Of a stretch of 64,000 bases of DNA, positions 46,041-55,185 are shown in pieces (positions within the stretch are counted from its first letter, which is position 1; each line of letters opens with the position of its first letter). A model generated the notes under the pieces. It was not told the DNA's origin. It was given only the letters and a program-made list of their open reading frames with translations, and did not search any database. This stretch comes from CAVYGM01 sp963768025 (GTDB lineage Bacteria > Bacteroidota > Bacteroidia > Cytophagales > Spirosomataceae), in assembly GCA_963768025.1 (NCBI GenBank), contig CAVYGM010000006.1, forward strand, positions 112,858 through 176,857, in the 5' to 3' direction. The translations under genes and the position numbers were made by a program.

Positions 46041-47711
46041 ATGAAAAATTTTCTTCTCACCCTGGTAATTTTCTTAACGGGCACTTTCCTGGCCTATGGG
46101 CAAAGCAAAGGTCTGAAAGCCGTGGAGGAAGGGGATATCCCCATTGGTACAGAGCGCAGAATTGCTCTGGTGATTGGTAATCTGGAATACGAGAACATTG
46201 CCCCTCTAAAAAACCCCGTCAATGATGCCAATGACATGACACTAGCCCTCGAAAAACTTGGTTTTGAGGTAATTAAGGCTACCGATACCGACTACCGCGA
46301 ACTCATCGGGGCTGTGAATCGCTTCAAGGAGTCGTTGAGCCGATCCGATGTGGCCCTGTTTTACTACTCCGGGCACGGGGTTAGCTACCAGAATCAGAAT
46401 TACCTGCTTCCCATTGACGCCGACATCAGTTGTCTGGAGCGGATTGCCGAATACGGCATCCCCCTGAACCGTATTCTGGCGGATATTGCCAATCAGAAAG
46501 TAAAAAATAGTTTTGTATTTCTGGACGCCTGTCGAAATGTTCCGAACTTGAAACTATGCAGTAGTACTACCCGGGATTTAGGAGTGAACAGGGGTCTTGT
46601 AAAACCTGATATGGTAAACCCCAATGGCAATTTTGTTGTGTACTCCACGAGTGAAGGCAGTACTGCCGACGATAACATAGGCGCTCGTAATGGGTTGTTT
46701 ACGGGATCTCTGCTCAAATACCTCACAACCCCTAACCTTGGCATCAGGCAAATTATAGACTTAACATCCAAGGAGGTTATGAAAGTCAGTAATGATAAGC
46801 AACGGCCCGGACGCTACGATGAATTATTGGGGGAATTTTATTTTCTTACTGCCCCTCAATCCGATCAAGTGGCAGTTTCTGTGCCCGTAAAACCAGCCGT
46901 GGATCTGGAACCGGTGCCCCTAACTTACATTAAGGAAGGGAGTTTTGATATGGGGAGCAAGGATGGGGGCCCCGACGAAGATTCGATTCGGCACGTGACG
47001 TTGAAAGCCTTCAAAATGGGTACCTACGAAACCACAGTAGCCGAATTCGGAGAGTTTGTGGAGTCGACCGGTTACGTAACCGATGCCGAAACCAAGGGGT
47101 TCAGCCTGGTATGGTCCGGAGAGTCTCCTGTTGACAAGGAAAATCTGAATTGGCGACACGGGGCGGACGGGCAGGTACAAACCGATAAGACCCAACCGGT
47201 AATTCATGTGAGTTATAATGACGCCATGGCTTTCTGCCGGTGGCTATCCAGCCGCACCAACCGCACCTACCGCCTGCCCACCGAAGCCGAATGGGAATAC
47301 GCCGCCGGCAATGGCAGCAAGCATACCATGTACAGCTGGGGTAATACCGATAGCCTGAACACGAGCGCCAACGTGGCCGATCTTACCGCCAAAAACGCCT
47401 CCTTGAGTCCTGAGTTTTTCAAAAACTATACGGACGGGTATTTGTATACCGCTCCGGTCGGAAAGTTCGCCCCCAACGAACTGGGCTTACACGATATGAT
47501 CGGAAACGTGGCCGAATGGTGCCTCGACTGGTACGATGATTTTTATTCGTCGGGTACCAACAACCCGAAGGGACCCTTCACAGGTACCGACCGCGTGATC
47601 CGCGGTGGGTCGTGGAAGAGTCCCCCCAAGTACAGCCGCGTACCCACCCGCGATTTTAACGAACCCTTCTACACATACAATTACGTAGGTTTCAGGGTCG
47701 TGTGCGAGTAG
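46041..47711 (+). CDS. Caspase-family protein fused to an FGE/SUMF1-like domain
   Basis: 556 residues. Signal peptide ending TFLAYGQ, then a C14 domain: RRIALVIGNLEYENIAPLKN, catalytic His112 in YYSGHGVSYQ and Cys164 in FLDACRNVP. A linker leads to a formylglycine-generating-enzyme-type C-lectin-like domain (IKEGSFDMGSKDGGPDEDS; RLPTEAEWEYAAG; GNVAEWCLDWY; VIRGGSWK; YVGFRVVCE). The paired Cys that active aerobic FGE has after RGGSW are absent (KSPPKYSRVP instead), so this domain probably binds a protein or ligand rather than maturing sulfatases. It is likely co-transcribed with the caspase upstream. Confidence 0.92.
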   Translation: MKNFLLTLVIFLTGTFLAYGQSKGLKAVEEGDIPIGTERRIALVIGNLEYENIAPLKNPVNDANDMTLALEKLGFEVIKATDTDYRELIGAVNRFKESLSRSDVALFYYSGHGVSYQNQNYLLPIDADISCLERIAEYGIPLNRILADIANQKVKNSFVFLDACRNVPNLKLCSSTTRDLGVNRGLVKPDMVNPNGNFVVYSTSEGSTADDNIGARNGLFTGSLLKYLTTPNLGIRQIIDLTSKEVMKVSNDKQRPGRYDELLGEFYFLTAPQSDQVAVSVPVKPAVDLEPVPLTYIKEGSFDMGSKDGGPDEDSIRHVTLKAFKMGTYETTVAEFGEFVESTGYVTDAETKGFSLVWSGESPVDKENLNWRHGADGQVQTDKTQPVIHVSYNDAMAFCRWLSSRTNRTYRLPTEAEWEYAAGNGSKHTMYSWGNTDSLNTSANVADLTAKNASLSPEFFKNYTDGYLYTAPVGKFAPNELGLHDMIGNVAEWCLDWYDDFYSSGTNNPKGPFTGTDRVIRGGSWKSPPKYSRVPTRDFNEPFYTYNYVGFRVVCE

Positions 47712-47726
47712 AGCCAACGAACGGAA

Positions 47727-47864
47727 AATGATAGAGTGTTGCCAGATGGGTACGGATTTAAAAATAGTTGGAGGCTAAGCTACCTGAGCAATTATCTGTA
47801 CCAAACTGATCAAACGACTCCCACCCCCCATTCTATCATTCACTCAATCACTCATTCTATCATT
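47727..47864 (+). repeat. MITE-like element, copy 1 (AATGATAGARTG terminal repeats)
   Basis: Begins AATGATAGAGTGTT (47,727-47,740) and ends with the inverse CATTCTATCATT at 47,829-47,840 and again at 47,853-47,864, with ACTCAATC units between. Internal landmarks GATGGGTA, ATTTAAAA, ACCTGAGCA, GATCAAAC and ACTCCCA recur in the same order, inverted, in copy 2 at 50,376-50,520. No open frame. Confidence 0.75.
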
Positions 47865-47869
47865 ATTTT

Positions 47870-49348
47870 TTAGCTCCACTCCCTATCCCAGGAGTCCTTC
47901 GTGTTCCACTCGGGGGTGGGGGCGAATAGCTTAGTGCCAGGCTTCAGGTGGGCAGCTACTACTTCCTCTACTACCTCTATTCCCAGGCCAGGGGCGTCCG
48001 GTACGGGGGCGAATCCTTTCACTACCAGGGGCTTGGTGGATTTCACCATACTCTCCCACCAGGGAATATCCACGGAGTGGTGTTCCAGGGCAATGAAGTT
48101 CTCAGTAGCGGCGGCACAGTGGACATTGGCCATAAACGCAATGGGCGTGCCGGCGAAGTGCATCGCCATCGGTACCCCGTGCTCTTCGGCATAATCGCCA
48201 ATTTTTTTGGTTTCCAGCAGTCCACCCGATGAGGCCAGGTCGGGGTGAATCATGTCCACGGCGTGGGCATCAATAAGTTTCATAAACGGCTCTTTCAGGT
48301 AAATATCCTCCCCGGTCAGGGTAGGGGTATCAATGGCATCCGAAATCTGCTTCCATTTCTCGGTATACTGCCAAGGCACCAGGTCTTCCAACCAGGCCAG
48401 CTGGTACTTGTCGATTGCTCTTCCCAATCGAATGGCCGTGTTCACGTCAAAATGCCCAAAGTGGTCGGCAGCCAGTGGCACTTCGTAGCCTACCGCATCG
48501 CGCACTTTGGAGACATACTCGGCCATCGCTTCCAATCCCTTGTCCGTAATCTGCACGGCCGTGAAGGGGTGCTTGGTCGTGCCGTAGTCGCCTAGTTTGC
48601 CGCGGTTTGAGCCGTCGCTCCACTGCCTTTTGATATTCCAGTCTTTGGCTCCAATCAAAGCGCCCGGAATATCGGCTACCAACTGAATTCCAAAATCCAT
48701 TTTTAGGAAGGTATAGCCCTTGTCCATCCGCTCCTCTTTCATTTTTTTAGCAAACTCCGCCGGGGTTTTTACCTCCGGAGTATCCGCGTAGATCCGGACA
48801 TCGTCCCGAAACTTGCCGCCAAGTAGCTGGTAGGCAGGTACGTTGTAGGCCTTCCCTGCCAAATCCCAGAGGGCCATTTCAACCCCACAGACCCCGCCGG
48901 CCGCCCGGCTTTGCCCACCAAACTGCTTTATTTTTTTAAATAGTCGTTCTACGTTGCAGGGGTTTTCGCCCAGCAGGCGACTTTTGAGCATCAAGGCATA
49001 GTTTGGACTAGCGCCATCCCGCACTTCTCCCCAGCCCACGAGACCCTGATTGGTATCAATCCTGATAATGGGACAAATCATAGGAGCACCCACCACGGTG
49101 GCTACCCGTATGTCCGTTATTTTGAGGTCCGAGGGCTTTGAATCGCGCTTAACTTTTTGGGTTAGAAATTCCATTTCACGGTCTACTTTCCCATCGAATG
49201 CCATGCCGAGAGACAAGCCGCCCAGGGTAGCTTTTTTGAAAAAATCACGGCGACTATCAAACCTGGACTCGGTAGGGAGCGGCGTGCTACCGGAGTCGGT
49301 ACTATTTTGAGGTAATTTTTTTAGTAATTCCTGTAGTCTCTTTTTCAT
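47870..49348 (-). CDS. Enolase-superfamily (mandelate racemase/muconate lactonizing type) protein with Tat signal
   Basis: 492 residues. Residues ~25-55 hold a twin-arginine signal (FDSRRDFFKKATLGGLSLG). The enzyme starts at LKITDIRVATVVGAPMICPI. Barrel residues visible: KMDFG at the end of strand 2, metal-ligand strands LAADHFGHFD, LEDLVPW and TGEDIY, and the conserved MHFAGTPIAF. The family abstracts a proton alpha to a carboxylate, usually dehydrating or racemising sugar acids. Export of such an enzyme is unusual but matches the neighbouring exported RraA-like protein, which is divergent 87 bp away. Confidence 0.88.
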   Translation of the reverse strand: MKKRLQELLKKLPQNSTDSGSTPLPTESRFDSRRDFFKKATLGGLSLGMAFDGKVDREMEFLTQKVKRDSKPSDLKITDIRVATVVGAPMICPIIRIDTNQGLVGWGEVRDGASPNYALMLKSRLLGENPCNVERLFKKIKQFGGQSRAAGGVCGVEMALWDLAGKAYNVPAYQLLGGKFRDDVRIYADTPEVKTPAEFAKKMKEERMDKGYTFLKMDFGIQLVADIPGALIGAKDWNIKRQWSDGSNRGKLGDYGTTKHPFTAVQITDKGLEAMAEYVSKVRDAVGYEVPLAADHFGHFDVNTAIRLGRAIDKYQLAWLEDLVPWQYTEKWKQISDAIDTPTLTGEDIYLKEPFMKLIDAHAVDMIHPDLASSGGLLETKKIGDYAEEHGVPMAMHFAGTPIAFMANVHCAAATENFIALEHHSVDIPWWESMVKSTKPLVVKGFAPVPDAPGLGIEVVEEVVAAHLKPGTKLFAPTPEWNTKDSWDREWS

Positions 49349-49435
49349 TGGTGGTCTAGGTTTTGTTTAAAATAGAATTGAGTAAATATGATTGTACTTT
49401 GCTTTTTAAATTTTAAACTTTAATCAGAAAAGAAC

Positions 49436-50368
49436 ATGAAGCATTTATTCCTACTCGTATCTTTTTTAAGTATATACGCCTTGGCTCAACCCACTCTGGG
49501 ACAGTCAGTACAGGCAACCAAACAGGACATAGCCGCCTATTCCATGGATTGGAAAGGGGAGCGCTCCGCCGATGGTCGTCCGCGCGTATCCGACGACCTC
49601 GTTAAGCGGGCCCGGAATATCTCGCTGGAAGAAGCCTGGGGGGTACTCCGCAATGAAGGCTACCGAAATCAATTTGTGGGTGGCTGGCAAATTATCCGGC
49701 CCGACCAGCCCATGGCCGGCCGAGCCCTCACGGTAACCTACCTACCCTCCCGACCCGACATGGAGAACCCCATAAAGGATCAGGGAAAAATCGAAAAACG
49801 AAGCGGTGCTTCTAACTCCTGGCCCATTGACATGCTGAAAGAAGGCGATATCTACATAGCCGATGGTTTCGGGAAAATTGCCGACGGCACCCTGATCGGC
49901 GATAACCTGGGGAATTCTATTTATTCCAAATCAAAAAACGGAGTTATTTTTGACGGTTCGGTGCGCGACCTGGAAGGCCTGGAGGCGATAGAGGGCTTCA
50001 ACGCCTGGGTTCGGGGATTTGATCCGTCCTATATCCAGGGAATGGTGGTTAGCTGCATCAACTGCCCCACCCGCATCGGACAGGCAACGGTGTTGCCGGG
50101 AGATTTAATTTTGGCTAAGAAGGAAGGCATCGTGTTTATCCCGGCGCATTTGGCCGAGAAGGTAGTGGTCAATTCGGAGTTCATATCCCTGAAGGACAAA
50201 TTCGGCCACCTCCGCCTACGCGAAGGAAAGTACACACCCGGCGAAATAGATACTGCCTGGAACGAAACCATCAAAACCGACTTCCTAAAATGGGTAGCTG
50301 ACAACCCCAAAGAAGTACCCATGACCAAGCAACAGCTAGATGATTTCCTAAAAAACCGGACGTGGTAG
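49436..50368 (+). CDS. RraA-family protein (4-hydroxy-4-methyl-2-oxoglutarate aldolase fold), exported
   Basis: 310 residues with a Sec signal peptide (LFLLVSFLSIYALAQPTLGQ). The RraA fold is shown by DMLKEGDIYIADGFG, GDNLGNSIYSKSKNGVIFDG with the following SVRDLEGL (catalytic Arg-Asp), and CPTRIGQATVLPGDLILA. Members are divalent-metal aldolases or decarboxylases of 2-oxo acids, or RNase E inhibitors. The catalytic Arg-Asp favours an enzyme. With the divergent dehydratase it may form a two-step exported sugar-acid pathway. Confidence 0.87.
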   Translation: MKHLFLLVSFLSIYALAQPTLGQSVQATKQDIAAYSMDWKGERSADGRPRVSDDLVKRARNISLEEAWGVLRNEGYRNQFVGGWQIIRPDQPMAGRALTVTYLPSRPDMENPIKDQGKIEKRSGASNSWPIDMLKEGDIYIADGFGKIADGTLIGDNLGNSIYSKSKNGVIFDGSVRDLEGLEAIEGFNAWVRGFDPSYIQGMVVSCINCPTRIGQATVLPGDLILAKKEGIVFIPAHLAEKVVVNSEFISLKDKFGHLRLREGKYTPGEIDTAWNETIKTDFLKWVADNPKEVPMTKQQLDDFLKNRTW

Positions 50369-50375
50369 GGAGGGC

Positions 50376-50520
50376 AATGATAGAATGTTTGAATGAGGGA
50401 ATGAATGAATAGGGAATGGGAGTTGTTCGATCAATTCGTTAAAAAGATTGATACAAATGCTCAGGTGACCCCAGTATACTTTTAAAATCATTACCCATCA
50501 AAAGCCAACACTCTATCATT
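50376..50520 (-). repeat. MITE-like element, copy 2, inverted relative to copy 1
   Basis: Reads AATGATAGAATGTT at its left end (from 50,376) and AACACTCTATCATT at its right end (50,507-50,520). Read on the minus strand it gives AATGATAGAGTGTT, GATGGGTA, ATTTTAAAA, ACCTGAGCA, GATCGAAC and ACTCCCA, the same order as copy 1. Together the copies bracket the enolase-superfamily and RraA genes. Confidence 0.75.
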
Positions 50521-50588
50521 TCACTCAAAATATTCACTCAATCACTCAATCACTCAATCACTCATTGCCACTCAATCACTCAATCACA
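50521..50588. repeat. ACTCAATC octamer direct repeats
   Basis: ACTCAATC occurs three times in tandem, then a variant, then twice more, ending 18 bases before the PfkB gene. These are simple period-8 repeats without spacers, so not a CRISPR. Confidence 0.8.
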
Positions 50589-50605
50589 ATTACCCTCCCC
50601 CCTAC

Positions 50606-51646
50606 ATGCAAGAAAGCGAGATAAGGTTTTTATTTGAAAAAATTCAGAGGCTTCGAGTTGGAGTTATTGGTGACTTTGCCGTTGACTTCTATTTTGACCT
50701 AAAAAAGAATACGGGAGAAACCTCGCTGGAAACCCAGAAACAGGTATGGTGGGGCAGTCAGCCACGTACCTACCTTGGAGCTGCCGGGAATGTGGTTCAA
50801 AACCTCGCTTCCCTTGGGGTGAATACCCTAAAAGTGTTCGGAGCGGTGGGGCCCAATGTGTTCGGGCGGGAGATGCTATACCTGATGCAAAGTCAGGGTG
50901 TGGATACCACGGGCATTCGTATGCAGGAAAATGACTGGGATACCTGTACCTATACCAAGCCCCTGTTGGATGAGGTGGAAGACCATCGGATTGATTTCGG
51001 GACCCAAAATATCCTGTCAGAAGAGGGATTTGGTCAAATTTTGAGGAGTCTCAAATCCCAGCTGGCCCACCTGGATGTCCTCATCCTTAACCAACAATTT
51101 GCCTCTCCCCTGCTTACCGAAGCGCGCGTAAAAATTCTGAATGCCGTACTTACCGTGTACCCACACGTGTATGTCCTGGCGGATATGAGAGCCTACGGGA
51201 CGGCCATTCGGGGGTCCACTTTGAAAGTAAATACCGAAGAACTAGCCCGAATGCTGGGAAAAACTGCGCACGAACAGTGGAGTTCAGACGATTGCCTGTT
51301 TTACGGCCATCAGCTTTCCGATTTGATCGAAGGGCCAGTGCTCATTACGCGCGGCGAACAGGGAATGCTCTACGCCCACGGAGAGGATGACCACCAAAGC
51401 GCGGCATTGCCCCTCACCACCACCCTGGACACCGTCGGCGCGGGGGACACGGCAGTGGCTACCTTTGCCGCCTGCATGGGTGCCCACATTCCCATCGTAG
51501 AGTCATTGGCATTGGCCAACCTGGCCTCCGCCGTGACGGTGCAGAAACTGAATCAAACCGGCACCGCCAATCTGGACGAGATTATTGATTTAGCGCGTGC
51601 CCATCAAGTCTCTTTCTTTCCAATACCCGGCGAAAGCCCCCTTTGA
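50606..51646 (+). CDS. PfkB-family carbohydrate kinase
   Basis: 346 residues, ribokinase fold. The N-terminus RVGVIGDFAVDFYFDL and YLGAAGNVVQNLASLGV resemble the RfaE/HldE heptose-kinase branch. The C-terminal PfkB motif TVGAGDTAVATFAAC contains the catalytic Asp. It phosphorylates a sugar with ATP; the sugar is unknown. An AGE epimerase gene starts 31 bp later, so the pair may act in succession on one sugar. Confidence 0.88.
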   Translation: MQESEIRFLFEKIQRLRVGVIGDFAVDFYFDLKKNTGETSLETQKQVWWGSQPRTYLGAAGNVVQNLASLGVNTLKVFGAVGPNVFGREMLYLMQSQGVDTTGIRMQENDWDTCTYTKPLLDEVEDHRIDFGTQNILSEEGFGQILRSLKSQLAHLDVLILNQQFASPLLTEARVKILNAVLTVYPHVYVLADMRAYGTAIRGSTLKVNTEELARMLGKTAHEQWSSDDCLFYGHQLSDLIEGPVLITRGEQGMLYAHGEDDHQSAALPLTTTLDTVGAGDTAVATFAACMGAHIPIVESLALANLASAVTVQKLNQTGTANLDEIIDLARAHQVSFFPIPGESPL

Positions 51647-51676
51647 GATTTATCTTTTTCAATATTTTTTCCCCTT

Positions 51677-52949
51677 ATGAATCAGGAACAACTCCGTGAC
51701 TACCGACAGGAAGCACACCATCATCTGACCAAAGAACTCCTTCCCTTCTGGGAAAACCGCTGCGTGGATAGAGAAAATGGCGGCTTTATTACTCATTTTG
51801 ATAAGGACGGGAATGACTCGGGCGAGGACGAAAAATCGCTTATAGCTCAAACCCGCACGGTATTCACCTTTTCCTCAGCCCACCGGGCAGGGTATGGCGA
51901 CGGCCGATTTGCGGACATCGCCCGGCACGGCGTTGATTTCCTACTCAAAAACATGTGGGATCAGGAACATGGTGGCTTTTACTGGCTCATGAACCGGAAA
52001 GGTGACGTGCTGATTGACGAAAAGATTGTCTACGGCCATAGTTTTGCCATATACAGCCTGGCGGAGTATACCCTCGCCACCGGCGACCCGCGCGGGCTCG
52101 AATACGCCGAAAAAGTATTCGACCTACTCCAAAAGTACGCCGTGGATACCTTCTATGGCGGCTATTTTGAAATGTTTCACCGCGACTGGACCCTCAAAGG
52201 CCCCGGGTCGGCGGGCGGCGACCGTAAAACCCTGGATGCCCACATGCACCTGATGGAGGCTTTTACGACGTTGTACGAAGCCAGCCGAAAAGAAATTCAT
52301 CGCCGCAAATTGTTGGAAATAATCCAATTGCTCATCAACCGCATTATGCACCCCGACCACAGCACGGGTATTCCGCAATTTTGGGCCGATTGGCGGGTGG
52401 CTCCGCAAATTAAGTTTGATATCGTGTGGGGCTGGGACCGGTTCAGCGAAGACGGATCAAAGAGTGCCGCCGAAGACAATACCAGCTATGGCCACAATGT
52501 GGAGTTTGCCTGGCTGCTTATGCACGCCCTGGACGTAGCCGGGCTGAGTTATGAAGACTACCGAACGCAATTGCTCAAATCCTTCAACCACGCCCTGGCT
52601 TATGGCATTGACTGGGAGTTCGGTGGCGTATACGTGGAAGGCTCCCATGCGGGTGACGTGTACGATCGCGAGAAGGAGTTTTGGCAGCAGGCCGAGGTAC
52701 TCATAGGGATGCTGGATGCCTACCGGGTGTACGGCGATGAGAAGCTACCTGGAGGCCTACCACGCTACCCATCGCTTTGTGTTTGACCATATGATCGACC
52801 ATCAGGTAGGGGAATGGAAGCCCCTGCTTACCCGACAGGGCGAACCCATCTGGACCCACATGAGCCACTCCTGGAAGGTAAATTACCATAGCGTAAGGGC
52901 CATGGTACAGAGTATTGTGCGGTTGGATAAGCTCCTGAATCAAGAGTAA
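51677..52949 (+). pseudogene. AGE-family epimerase/isomerase (cellobiose 2-epimerase-like), split by a one-base insertion
   Basis: About 423 residues once repaired. Alpha/alpha-barrel of the N-acylglucosamine 2-epimerase superfamily: ENRCVDRENGGFITHFDKDG, VYGHSFAIYSLAEY, DAHMHLMEAFTTLY, SYGHNVEFAWLLM and the C-terminal HMSHSWKVNYHSVR. The His residues of these motifs are the catalytic ones in cellobiose 2-epimerase. An extra C at 52,745 breaks the frame after YRVYGDEK; without it the product continues YLEAYHATHRFVFDHM to 52,949. It follows the PfkB kinase at 31 bp and ends at a clear terminator. Confidence 0.88.
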
Positions 52950-52984
52950 GGTCAGTCTCTGGTTTTCCTGCTTTCAAATCTTGT

Positions 52985-53010
52985 ATAAAAGCCCCGGTTG
53001 GGGCTTTTAT
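52985..53010. terminator. Intrinsic terminator after the AGE epimerase gene
   Basis: ATAAAAGCCCC and GGGGCTTTTAT form a perfect 11-bp stem on a GGTT loop, with U-rich ends in both directions. It can serve both this gene and the convergent kinase gene. Confidence 0.85.
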
Positions 53011-53111
53011 CGTATCTATCTGCTTGACTAGATCCTGTTCTCAGGGCCGAGTATTTTATTGAGCAGAAGAAAGCAATAGAGCTATCTGAAATGGATTATG
53101 CCCAACCCTAG

Positions 53112-55152
53112 TCATATAACTGGCAAACGAATAATCATCACGGTTCCTTCCCCTTCCTCCGACTCAACGCGTAGTTCCCCCCCGTGGGCTTTTACAATAT
53201 CATAAGCCAAACTCAGCCCCAAGCCCGTGCCCTGGCCGGTGGGTTTGGTGGTGAAGAATGGCTGGAAGATTTTGTCTTTGATAGCGGCAGGGATACCATT
53301 CCCGTTGTCCTGTATACGTAGCTCTACTCTATCTAAATGTTGCCTAGTGGAGACCTTAATCTCGGGTCGATACGGTTTCTGATCAGGCGTTAATACTGTT
53401 ACACTCCGGCTACGCTCGGTGCAGGCATAAAAAGCATTGGTAAAGAGGTTGATAAGTACCCTTCCTATATCCTGGGGAATGAGCTCAACTTTTGGGAGTA
53501 CGTTGTCAAAATCTGTGCTTATCTTGATTTCAATTTCTGCATCTTTCGCGAGTTGACCATGATAGGCAAGTTGAAGATACTCGTCGACCAGGTAGTTTAA
53601 ATCAGAAAGCTCCGGCTCGCCTCGACTGCTGCGACTATGCTCCAGCATACTTTTGACTATGGCATCGGCGCGCTTGCCGTGGTGATGGATTTTGATAAGG
53701 TTCTCGTCGATATCCCGCATCAACTCAACTACCAGATTTTCGTCCCTGATCCCCGGTAGTTTCTCTCGTTCGAGTACGAGCTCTTCCATCATTTCCTTAC
53801 TCACCTCTGAGTAGTTGTTCACGAAGTTTAGGGGATTCTGTATTTCGTGGGCAATACCGGCTGTGAGTTCGCCCAAAGAAGCCATTTTCTCCGCTTGAAT
53901 GAGCTGGGCCTGGGTAGATTTGAGATCTTGGAGGGCATGTTCTGCTTTGGTTCTTTCGACCTCAATTTCGTTTTTCTGTTGATGCAGTAACGAGTTTGCC
54001 TTCTGCTTTTGGCGATTATTCCGGTGTAGGATCAGGGCAATAATGAGGATGATTAATACGATTCCCGAGAGAATATACACCTCAATTTGCTTCTGGAAGG
54101 CCTTTTGGTTCGCCTCAATTCTCCTTTGGGTCCGGGTTTCCCTTTCCTGTTCTTCGAAGTTTAGTTTTTCGACCTGCTTGGTATTTTCTTTCCTATTCAA
54201 ACTATCGCTGGCAGCGTAGGCCAGTTTGAAATACCTCAGGGCCTCTTCCGGCTGATTTCTGGTTTCGTACACCCTTGACAGAAGGTTGTTTGCATTCCTC
54301 ACCGTCAGCAGAGAAAAAGCATCCGCCTTTTGTTCGGCCAGCGCTTTATTGCAATAGAATACGGTCGAATCCAACTGATTCCTCTGCAGAAAATACCTCC
54401 GCTAATCCCTGATAGGCCCTCGTAATCGTATACTTTACCTGGTAGCGTTGGGATAATGCTACACTCTTCTTGTAGAAATACAAGGCACTATCCAACTGTT
54501 TCTTTTCGAAGTGCAATTCCCCCAAATAATAGGTTGCAGCAGTGCTGTAGGCCGGTATGCCAAACTTGGTACCCACCTCATAGGCCTTTTCCAGGTAAAT
54601 TCCAGCCGAATCAATTTTGCCCATATTCAAAAATAGAGTGCCGGAGAGCAAGCTGATAGAGACTTGCTTTTCGGAAATTCCGTATTTTTCCAGGAGGTCG
54701 CGGGCTTCTTTTACGTAGGTGAATGCTTTTTCATACTCCTTGGTACGCCCATACACTGAGGCAATGTTGGTCAGGGCAATGGCTTGGTAAACCGGTAGGT
54801 TTTGCCGTTCACTGAGTTGTTTGGCTTCAAAAAACAGGCCGAGGCCTTCCACAAAATCATTGGTTCTTGACAAAACATACCCAGTAGAGAGAGCACATAG
54901 AAGTATTCCTTTCTGATACCTTTTCCGAACGGCTAGCTCCAACCCTTTTCGTCCGTACAGCAAAGCCGTGTCCAGGTCTATAGAGGTGTAACAGCGGGTA
55001 AGTTTATCGAGTACCAATACCCTGGCGGTATCCGTCCGGGCCTGAGCAAGTTCTTTTTTTAAAGGTTTCGCAGCCGAAGGGCTGATGGTGGGCTGGGCCG
55101 ACGCTCCATTAAGTACGATCAAGGCAAAAAATAGCCAGGCTATTCGGTTCAT
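53112..55152 (-). pseudogene. TPR sensor histidine kinase, split by a one-base insertion, with an in-frame palindromic repeat
   Basis: About 680 residues once repaired. Signal peptide (MNRIAWLFFALIVLNGASAQ), TPR-like helices (LTNIASVYGRTKEYEKAFTY; ATYYLGELHFEKKQLDSALY), one membrane helix (VYILSGIVLIILIIALILH), coiled coil, DHp domain with the phospho-accepting His in GIAHEIQNPLNF, and HATPase with QDIGRVLINLFTNAFYA, DNGNGIP and GTGLGLSLAYDIV. Removing one base from the A4 run at 54,390-54,393 joins the frames as EVFLQRNQLDSTVF. CTERSRSV sits right after the N box, encoded by a palindromic repeat. No response regulator is adjacent, so its partner is encoded elsewhere. Confidence 0.9.
53400..53423. 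repeat. Palindromic repeat inside the histidine kinase gene (CTERSRSV)
   Basis: On the minus strand these 24 bases encode CTERSRSV, the peptide typical of the CTGAGCGTAGTCGAAG palindrome family in one frame. They share the core GAGCGTAG with the intergenic copy at 1715-1780. They are inserted in a loop between NAFYA and TVLTPDQ of the ATPase domain, keeping the frame. Confidence 0.75.
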
Positions 55153-55185
55153 GGGACAAGATCGTTTTTGGGAGAATATACGTAC

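Noticed and set aside
46920..47700. FGE-like domain as the maturase of the two sulfatases
   Set aside because: The Cys residues of the aerobic FGE active site after RGGSW are absent, and the domain is fused to a caspase rather than encoded near the sulfatases.
50521..50588. Possible CRISPR array from repeated ACTCAATC units
   Set aside because: The units are eight bases, directly abutting and without unique spacers, and no cas gene is present. They are simple repeats.
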